In this document: piece after piece, positions 1-5,222 of the stretch
Numbering within the stretch: position 1 is the first letter of the stretch
How the letters are laid out: each line of letters opens with the position of its first letter
Source of the DNA: CAZKHG01 sp964552655
Lineage (GTDB): Bacteria; Bacteroidota; Bacteroidia; Bacteroidales; Tenuifilaceae
Direction of reading: 5' to 3'
Assembly (NCBI GenBank): GCA_964552655.1
Contig: CAZKHG010000074.1
Span: forward strand, 1-8,481
Length of the DNA stretch: 8,481 nt
Made by a program: the position numbers and the translations under genes
Notes under the pieces: model-generated
What the model was told of the DNA's origin: nothing
What the model saw: only the letters and a program-made list of their open reading frames with translations
Database searches by the model: none

Positions 1-45
1 CCCACATTCTCCCGTACCCCGTTCGCCTTTTTCCAAAAGCGGGTG

Positions 46-78
46 CAAATATAGCAGCAATAAATTTATTAAACCAAA
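46..78 (-). promoter_or_regulatory. Bacteroidota-type promoter firing off the left edge
   Basis: Read on the minus strand there is a TTTG (78-75), a 21-nt spacer, and TATATTTG (53-46). The second element matches the Bacteroidota -7 consensus TAnnTTTG at every fixed position, and the spacer lies in the known range. Transcription would start near position 40 and run left out of the window. The 40 bases downstream are visibly richer in G+C than the surrounding intergenic DNA. They could be a 5' leader, the start of a structured RNA, or a short leader to an ATG at 7-5. The product cannot be identified from here. Confidence 0.6.
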
Positions 79-86
79 TAAATTGC

Positions 87-117
87 AAAAAATTTACAAA
101 AATTTTACAAATTTTTA
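87..117 (-). promoter_or_regulatory. Phased A/T tracts behind the left-edge promoter (UP-like or curved DNA)
   Basis: Three blocks of A-run followed by T-run (A6T3, A5T4, A3T5) sit in a row, separated each time by AC. Their A/T junctions fall at about 92, 102 and 111, so they repeat every 9-10 bases, close to one helical turn. They lie directly upstream of the -35-like TTTG at 75-78 on the minus strand. That is where an UP element or intrinsic bend would help RNA polymerase. The pattern is seen directly; the function is inferred. Confidence 0.4.
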
Positions 118-152
118 TATTATACTCATTATCAGTTTCATAAAAAATAAAA

Positions 153-173
153 AAGGCGATTAATAATTACCTT
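153..173 (-). terminator. Weak candidate terminator after pepD
   Basis: On the minus strand, about 20 bases past the pepD stop codon, AAGG (173-170) can pair with CCTT (156-153), and a T-rich run follows. The stem is only four pairs around a 13-base AT-rich loop, so this is a poor intrinsic terminator. It is listed because it is the only candidate downstream of pepD. Confidence 0.25.
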
Positions 174-193
174 ATCAGAATTAAAATCATAGA

Positions 194-1654
194 TTATTTC
201 ACTGGAATGTTTTTCAGTACTTCTACTAAATACAACCAGAATTTATTAACTGTCTCAATATTAACTTTTTCATCTGGGGAATGGGGGGATCTAATAGTTG
301 GACCACAAGATATCATATCCCAATTGGGGTATGCGCCACTTAAAATTCCACATTCCAAGCCAGCATGGATAGCTTTAACCTCGGGGACTTTCCCAAATTT
401 CTTCGAATAAACTTCGGACATCACCTTAAGGATCGCTGAATCTGGATTTGGCTTCCAGCCAGGGTAACCACCAACAAACTCTATATCGGCACCAGCCAAC
501 TCGAAAACCGATGCAATTTTATCGGCTAAAGCCTCCTTTGATGACTCAACTGAGCTACGCAGTAAACACTGAGCATTTATGGTTGAATTTTCGGTATAAA
601 CTCTTGCTAAATTTGTAGAAGTTTCCACTAACCCAGGTATAGAATCGCTCAAGCGAATCAATCCATTTGGGCAGCCATAGATAGCCCTGATGAGTTTATA
701 CTGTGTTTTTTCATCTATCAATGAATTGGGTAAATCCGTCTTATCGAATTTAAATGATAATGTGGGTTCTGTAATTGAAAATTCGGATTTATATATATTT
801 AGGTATGTGTTGAATAATTTTTCGAAATCAGCAATGTTGGATTGAGGTAATACAATGGTAGCAAAAGCCTCCCTAGGGATTGCATTCCTAAGGCTTCCGC
901 CATCAATGGAAGCAATCCGTAGCCCAACTTTTTTCGCGGCTCCATAGAAGAATCTAAAAAGCAGCTTAATAGAATTGGCTCTGCCAAGGTTTATGTCTAA
1001 CCCGGAGTGTCCTCCTTTAAGGCCGGTTACTGAGATTTTATAGGCAACCATATCTTTTGAAACTGGTGATTCAGTGAAGGACATTTTAATATTAGCATCC
1101 AAACCTCCGGCACATCCAACATAAAGTTCACCTTCATCCTCAGAGTCGAGATTAATCAATATATCACCTTTAATTATTCCAGGTTTTAATGCAAAAGCTC
1201 CGGTCATCCCGGTTTCTTCATCAATTGTAAATAAAGTTTCAACAGGGCCATGAACCATGTCTTTTGCTTCGAGAACCGCCATCGCTGCGGCAACACCTAT
1301 GCCGTTATCGGCACCGAGTGTTGTTCCGTTGGCTTTCACCCATTCCCCATCAATATAGGCTTCGATAGGATCTTTTTCAAAATCATGTATTTTGTCGCTA
1401 TTCTTTTGGGGAACCATATCGAGATGACCTTGAAGAATAACGCCTTTTCGGTTTTCCATTCCTGGTGTTGCCGGTTTGCGGATGATTACATTTCCAACAC
1501 TATCAACAATGGTTTCCAGGCCAAGTCCCAGCCCAAATTTCTTCATAAACTCTATTACAGCAGTTTCTTTCTTAGAGGGTCTTGGTATTTGAGTCAGGCT
1601 CTTAAAATTTTCCCATAAAGCCTTTGGTTCAAGGTTTTGAATCTCTTTATTCAT
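194..1654 (-). CDS. pepD: Aminoacyl-histidine dipeptidase (PepD, peptidase family M20C)
   Basis: This is a cytosolic di-zinc dipeptidase that hydrolyses Xaa-His dipeptides such as carnosine, and other unblocked dipeptides. At 486 residues it matches the usual PepD length, and no signal peptide is visible. All expected metal and catalytic residues can be placed: H77 and D79 in GHLDM, D116 in LGADNGIG, E146/E147 in TIDEETG, D170 in INLDSEDE and H458 in IRSPHSPDE. Their spacing equals that of characterised Vibrio PepD, shifted by three residues. The lid or dimerisation domain occupies roughly residues 190-390 and contains GGHSGLD (214-220). The ATG at 1654 gives the expected N-terminus (a short lead-in to LEPKALWENFKSL). 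No strong Shine-Dalgarno precedes it. The gene is monocistronic as far as can be seen and diverges from the thioredoxin-like gene. The family call is secure; the exact substrate range is not. Confidence 0.96.
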   Translation of the reverse strand: MNKEIQNLEPKALWENFKSLTQIPRPSKKETAVIEFMKKFGLGLGLETIVDSVGNVIIRKPATPGMENRKGVILQGHLDMVPQKNSDKIHDFEKDPIEAYIDGEWVKANGTTLGADNGIGVAAAMAVLEAKDMVHGPVETLFTIDEETGMTGAFALKPGIIKGDILINLDSEDEGELYVGCAGGLDANIKMSFTESPVSKDMVAYKISVTGLKGGHSGLDINLGRANSIKLLFRFFYGAAKKVGLRIASIDGGSLRNAIPREAFATIVLPQSNIADFEKLFNTYLNIYKSEFSITEPTLSFKFDKTDLPNSLIDEKTQYKLIRAIYGCPNGLIRLSDSIPGLVETSTNLARVYTENSTINAQCLLRSSVESSKEALADKIASVFELAGADIEFVGGYPGWKPNPDSAILKVMSEVYSKKFGKVPEVKAIHAGLECGILSGAYPNWDMISCGPTIRSPHSPDEKVNIETVNKFWLYLVEVLKNIPVK

Positions 1655-1702
1655 ATCTTTTTATTTTAGTTAGTTACTATATATTTTTTCTAAATCAGCC
1701 AA

Positions 1703-1734
1703 TAAAAATACCTCAATTTTAAATCATCTACAAA
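1703..1734 (-). promoter_or_regulatory. Candidate pepD promoter
   Basis: On the minus strand, TTTG (1734-1731) is followed after 20 bases by TATTTTTA (1710-1703). This fits TAnnTTTG at all fixed positions except the final G. Initiation would fall near 1697, giving pepD a leader of roughly 40 bases. The spacing is right but the last -7 base is wrong, so this is a moderate call. Confidence 0.4.
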
Positions 1735-1774
1735 ACTTTAACAAAACCAAATAAACATTTAATGACACATTACG

Positions 1775-1807
1775 TTAACTATACTGTAAAATGAAATGCT
1801 ACTTTTG
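1775..1807 (+). promoter_or_regulatory. Promoter of the thioredoxin-like gene
   Basis: TACTTTTG at 1800-1807 is a complete match to the Bacteroidota -7 element TAnnTTTG. About 21 bases upstream is a partial -33 element (GTTAA around 1774-1778). Transcription would begin at about 1812-1815. This lies downstream of an in-frame ATG at 1791, so that ATG would not be on the message. Confidence 0.55.
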
Positions 1808-1829
1808 TAAAAAAAACCGGAGGAGTTTT

Positions 1830-2363
1830 ATGAAAAAAACGATTTTAGCAACCTTAATCTTATTGATGATTCAATTTCCATTAAATCATCTTTATGGTCA
1901 AACAAAAATCAACTGGCTGACTTTTGAGGAAGCTTTAAAACAAAATGAGATTAAACCAAAAAAAATATTCATTGATGTTTATACTGATTGGTGTGGCTGG
2001 TGTAAAGAACTGGATAAAAACACATTCAGCAATCCTCAGATAGCTGAATACCTTAATAAATACTATTACCCGGTTAAGTTTAACGCTGAAACCAAGCAGG
2101 AGATATCCTATAAAGGTAAGGTATATAGAAATAACGGCACCGGTTCTCGCCCACCACATGATCTTGCTATTGCCCTTTTAAATGGTAAATTATCCTACCC
2201 ATCAGCAGCCTACCTCGATGACCAAAGCAATTTACTCACAGTGGTTCCTGGGTACCTAACTCCGGCGGATATTGAACCCATTTTAGTTTTCTTTGCTGAA
2301 AATCAGTATAAATCAACCACCTGGGAGGATTTCAGGAAAAAATTTATTAGCAAATTAAAATAG
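1830..2363 (+). CDS. Secreted thioredoxin-fold protein with a CGWC active site
   Basis: This is a probable periplasmic thiol-disulfide protein of 177 residues. Residues 1-23 form a Sec-type signal peptide (MKK, a hydrophobic stretch, then a likely cleavage near LYGQ). The thioredoxin fold follows: a beta strand KIFIDVYTD, the motif WCGWC with C55 and C58, and a probable cis-proline at P124 in LSYPS. It resembles the Bacteroidota thioredoxin-like (Thioredoxin_7/DUF255-type) proteins with a DWCGWCK core. Whether it reduces, isomerises or delivers electrons, and to what partner, cannot be told. The start at 1830 is preferred over an in-frame ATG at 1791 for three reasons: GGAGGAG lies just upstream (1819-1825), the signal peptide then begins at its N-terminus, and a -7 element lies between the two ATGs. 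No partner gene (DsbD or cytochrome biogenesis) is adjacent. The family call is good; the function is generic. Confidence 0.88.
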   Translation: MKKTILATLILLMIQFPLNHLYGQTKINWLTFEEALKQNEIKPKKIFIDVYTDWCGWCKELDKNTFSNPQIAEYLNKYYYPVKFNAETKQEISYKGKVYRNNGTGSRPPHDLAIALLNGKLSYPSAAYLDDQSNLLTVVPGYLTPADIEPILVFFAENQYKSTTWEDFRKKFISKLK

Positions 2364-2373
2364 GTTCCTGCGT

Positions 2374-2388
2374 CTTAAATATTTTAAG
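2374..2388. terminator. Hairpin between convergent genes
   Basis: CTTAAA (2374-2379) and TTTAAG (2383-2388) form a perfect six-pair stem around a three-base loop. TTCC (2365-2368) and GGAA (2389-2392) could add outer pairing. It lies between the stop codons of two convergent genes, where a bidirectional terminator is expected. Neither side carries a T-tract, and the stem is AT-rich, so intrinsic termination is doubtful. Confidence 0.3.
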
Positions 2389-2402
2389 GGAAAAACTAAA
2401 GT

Positions 2403-3527
2403 TTATTTATCACTATTGATAAAACCGTTATCCTTAATTATATAACGAGCAGGCATAGGAACTATTGGGCCATATTGGTAAATGGTCAATCTTTTTTGAT
2501 AAATATCGGCCTTTCCATCAGTAATTCGGAGGTTGCAGTTAAGCGGCATCCGATAATAAACTACGTCATTCAGGGGCTTGTCCTTCTCCTGGGAAATGCT
2601 TGCAAAAAATTGGCTGTAGGAGTCCGAAACTTTTTCTGGTTCCAGTTTTAGCAGAATCGGGTTCCCGCTAAGATCAGCTGAAGAAAGTACTCCTTTCCCA
2701 GTTGAAAACCTGAAAATGATTGATGTTTCCCCTTTAGAGTCAATGGGTAAATACTCAAAAAAGTGTGAAGAATTTGCGGAGTATGATTTACCGATAAATA
2801 GTGATAAATATTCGTTTTCAAGCCTATACAGCTCATCAAATGCAATCTTGAGGCCTTCCCCATTTAGGTTATGGTCGGCATCAACCGATAAGAATTCAGA
2901 TCGGCGTTTTCGGATAGAGAAAATGAATTCAGCCGCCTCACGTGCTTTTTCTTCCAGATTTTTCTCAACAATGATTTCCTTTTGCACGGGAACCTTTACA
3001 AATCCTGTATCCTGTTGAACTTTTGAAAAGAAGGAGGTTTTTTGCGCACCAATGAATGGGTCAACAGAAAGATCGGTAAACCATACACCTTCATCGACAG
3101 TTTTTGAAAGGCTATTTTGCGGTGTAGAAAATGTTTGAATTCCATTTATTGGGATTATCAATCCACTCTTTGAAAGTTTAAGAAAATCAATTCTTATATT
3201 CTCACCAGGAGAAACCACGAAAAGGGTACTGGGATCTGGTTCATTTCCTGATATTACGTCAATACCGGTCAATCGCCATTCCTCAACCCTTTGCTGGGGA
3301 GCATCTACAATACCTAAATATTTTAAAGCAAATTTGCAAAATGGCCCAGGGATGACAACCCGTTTAGTGGCCTCAACTTTAATGGATAAAACCGTTCTTG
3401 GAACTGTATAAATTAACCCCCGGGTATCGAGTTTACTGCCAGAATCGAGCGGTGCAACCTCAAGTGGCTTTTTGCTGCATGAAAAAAGTAAAACAGACAA
3501 AATCAGATAAAAACAAATTTTCTTCAT
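2403..3527 (-). CDS. DUF4831 family lipoprotein
   Basis: This is an envelope lipoprotein of unknown function, 374 residues. It has a short signal peptide ending in the lipobox LFSC with acceptor C17. SKK follows the cysteine, and the acidic export signal typical of surface-exposed Bacteroidota lipoproteins is absent, so it probably faces the periplasm. The body resembles DUF4831 by three features: YTVPRTVLSIKVEATK (about 40-55), IPGPFCKFALKYLG (59-72), and a later helical stretch (about 190-250) rich in Ala, Glu and Arg. This family is largely confined to Bacteroidota and has no assigned activity as far as I know. Its ATG lies one base after the nnr stop codon (TGA-T-ATG), so it is very likely cotranscribed and perhaps translationally coupled with nnr. 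No enzymatic motif is visible. The family was assigned by memory of its conserved pattern, not by a profile search. Confidence 0.78.
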   Translation of the reverse strand: MKKICFYLILSVLLFSCSKKPLEVAPLDSGSKLDTRGLIYTVPRTVLSIKVEATKRVVIPGPFCKFALKYLGIVDAPQQRVEEWRLTGIDVISGNEPDPSTLFVVSPGENIRIDFLKLSKSGLIIPINGIQTFSTPQNSLSKTVDEGVWFTDLSVDPFIGAQKTSFFSKVQQDTGFVKVPVQKEIIVEKNLEEKAREAAEFIFSIRKRRSEFLSVDADHNLNGEGLKIAFDELYRLENEYLSLFIGKSYSANSSHFFEYLPIDSKGETSIIFRFSTGKGVLSSADLSGNPILLKLEPEKVSDSYSQFFASISQEKDKPLNDVVYYRMPLNCNLRITDGKADIYQKRLTIYQYGPIVPMPARYIIKDNGFINSDK

Positions 3528-3528
3528 A

Positions 3529-5034
3529 TCATATCAGTTTATTAAACGCCTTTCCAATATTATCAACAATAAATGAAGCGGTAAGCGATTCAATACTTTG
3601 AACCCCCAGAGATATATCCCCTGCCAAGCCGTGAATGAATACACCGACCATTGCGGCATTAGCCGGTGAGTAACCCTGCCCTAATAACGAAGTAATCATT
3701 CCGGTTAGTACATCGCCACAGCCACCGGTTGCCATTCCCGGGTTACCTGTAGAATTGAAATAAACCCTGCCATCGGGACAAACTATTTGTGTATGAGCCC
3801 CTTTAACTACAATTATAAGACCATACTTTTGGGCATTACCAATAGCACTCATTAATCTTGAATACCCGTTTTCTGATTTTCCAAACAACCGATCAAATTC
3901 GCCCGGGTGCGGGGTTATTATTGAATTTTTCGGGATCAAATCTAACAAATCAAAATTATCAGCAATAATATTGAGTGCATCTGCATCAAGGACAAGAGGC
4001 AATTTAACCTTCCTGAGCAACTCCCGGAATGCTTTGATAGTCCTGGATGATTTTCCAATGCCAGGTCCAATCCCGATTGCAGTGTATTTTTCTATAGATT
4101 GGGTTTCAGAAAAAAACCAATCATTATCATCTATTTCAGCCAGGGCTTCAGGCACCGAATTCTGAATTATTGAATACCCCAACCGGGGAATATGAGCTGT
4201 AACTAAACCGGCACCTGATTTAACACAAGCGGAGGTTGCCAGTACAGCAGCGCCCATCATACCGTGGCTACCTGCAATTATTAGACAATGGCCAAGGTTG
4301 CCTTTGTGATCAAACTTATTCCTTTTCTTTAGTAATGTTGATACCAAATCCTCTTCTAGTAATTCAAAAAATGACTCAGTATTTTGTATTGCTTTGGGGT
4401 GTAACCCTATTGGGAGCACTTCCCAACTCCCAACATAGTTCTGGTTTTCAGGGAAAAAGAAAGATAACTTAGGGAATTGAAGGGTAAGGGTATTGTCAGC
4501 TTTCACTATCTTGTGATTGTTTGGAAATGGGTTTTCTTCCCCAAATAGACCTGAAGGTATATCAATTGAAATGATTCTACACCCAGAACCATTAATGTTT
4601 TCAACTATACCAGATGACAAGCCTTCCAGTGGCCGCGATATTCCCGATCCATATAAAGCATCAATAATAATTGATTCCGATTCGAAATCAGGAATATCTG
4701 CCAAACTGTTAATTATAAAAGGATTAACAAGTGACTGTTTTACTAACCTATTAAGGTTGATAGTGAAATCGGGAGAGCAACTTGATGATGCCAAGCAGTA
4801 AACCCTTACATTATACCCTATTTCAACAAGCATCCTGGCCAAAGCCAGGCCATCGCCCCCATTATTCCCTGGTCCAGCAATAACTACAATTTCCCGGGTT
4901 GTGGGAATTTTTTTGGCGAACCATGCCAACAGGGCATTTGCAGCCCTTTCCATTAAATCAATAGAAAGGATTGGTTCATTCTCAATCGTTAAGCGGTCAA
5001 TTTCCCGAATCTGACTTGTAAAAAATATTTTCAC
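3529..5034 (-). CDS. nnr: Bifunctional NAD(P)H-hydrate epimerase / ADP-dependent NAD(P)H-hydrate dehydratase
   Basis: This cytosolic repair enzyme restores hydrated NADH and NADPH. The N-terminal domain interconverts the R and S epimers, and the C-terminal domain dehydrates the S form using ADP. At 501 residues it is full length. The YjeF_N domain (about 1-215) shows TSQIREIDR (6-14), the GPGNNGGDG loop (54-62), DALYGSG (125-131) and IDIPSG (157-162). The ribokinase-like dehydratase domain (about 225-500) shows HKGNLGHCLIIAGS (243-256), GPGIG (323-327), LDADALN (349-355), TPHPGEF (374-380), KGAHT (411-415) and TGGCGDVLTG (436-445) with the expected catalytic D441. C439 sits where serine or threonine is more usual. 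The start is GTG at 5034: an in-frame stop lies three codons upstream, and the family N-terminus begins exactly there. It heads a two-gene unit with the DUF4831 lipoprotein. Confidence 0.96.
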   Translation of the reverse strand: MKIFFTSQIREIDRLTIENEPILSIDLMERAANALLAWFAKKIPTTREIVVIAGPGNNGGDGLALARMLVEIGYNVRVYCLASSSCSPDFTINLNRLVKQSLVNPFIINSLADIPDFESESIIIDALYGSGISRPLEGLSSGIVENINGSGCRIISIDIPSGLFGEENPFPNNHKIVKADNTLTLQFPKLSFFFPENQNYVGSWEVLPIGLHPKAIQNTESFFELLEEDLVSTLLKKRNKFDHKGNLGHCLIIAGSHGMMGAAVLATSACVKSGAGLVTAHIPRLGYSIIQNSVPEALAEIDDNDWFFSETQSIEKYTAIGIGPGIGKSSRTIKAFRELLRKVKLPLVLDADALNIIADNFDLLDLIPKNSIITPHPGEFDRLFGKSENGYSRLMSAIGNAQKYGLIIVVKGAHTQIVCPDGRVYFNSTGNPGMATGGCGDVLTGMITSLLGQGYSPANAAMVGVFIHGLAGDISLGVQSIESLTASFIVDNIGKAFNKLI

Positions 5035-5069
5035 TTTTTTTTAAAGGAAATTTATAAATGAAATCATAA

Positions 5070-5077
5070 CAAATATA
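5070..5077 (-). promoter_or_regulatory. Candidate -7 element for nnr
   Basis: TATATTTG read on the minus strand (5077-5070) matches TAnnTTTG completely and would give nnr a leader of about 30 bases. No TTG or TTTG lies at the right distance upstream; the nearest (5112-5109) is 31 bases away. The assignment therefore rests on the -7 box alone. Confidence 0.4.
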
Positions 5078-5143
5078 GAGTTTTTAAACCACTGAATGTA
5101 TTTTACATCAAAGAGTTTTTTACAACATACTCAGGATAAAAAG

Positions 5144-5170
5144 TTTGGCATTGATTTTTTTTTATCTTTG
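5144..5170 (+). promoter_or_regulatory. Promoter of the POT-family transporter gene
   Basis: TATCTTTG at 5163-5170 is a full match to TAnnTTTG, with TTTG at 5144-5147 upstream. The 15-base spacer is shorter than the usual 17-23. Initiation would be near 5176, giving a leader of about 45 bases that lacks a Shine-Dalgarno and is A/T-rich, as is common in this phylum. It is back to back with the presumed nnr promoter. Confidence 0.5.
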
Positions 5171-5222
5171 CCAGCGCCGAATAAAAATGATAAATAATAT
5201 AAACCTTTAAAAAAATCAATTT

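Noticed and set aside
1..40. Start of a tRNA or other known stable RNA gene at the left edge
   Set aside because: The G+C-rich stretch and promoter suggest it, but no known RNA 5' sequence could be matched in so few bases, so no RNA gene is called.
207..410. Plus-strand open frame at the 3' end of pepD
   Set aside because: It is a reading-frame shadow of conserved PepD sequence that includes the zinc-ligand H458.
1250..1618. Open frame of 122 codons antisense to pepD
   Set aside because: It lies wholly inside a well-supported gene, has no recognisable domain or start signal, and its composition is what the reverse of pepD would give.
2365..2392. Convergent-gene hairpin as a strong bidirectional terminator
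   Set aside because: The stem is AT-rich and no T-tract follows on either strand. It is kept only as a low-confidence feature.
4236..4801. Plus-strand open frames antisense to nnr
   Set aside because: They overlap conserved motifs of nnr on the other strand and have no independent coding evidence.
5187..5210. Seven-codon mini-ORF (MINNINL) in the transporter leader
   Set aside because: It has no ribosome binding site, no run of regulatory codons and no attenuator hairpin. Short frames are expected by chance in such AT-rich leaders.
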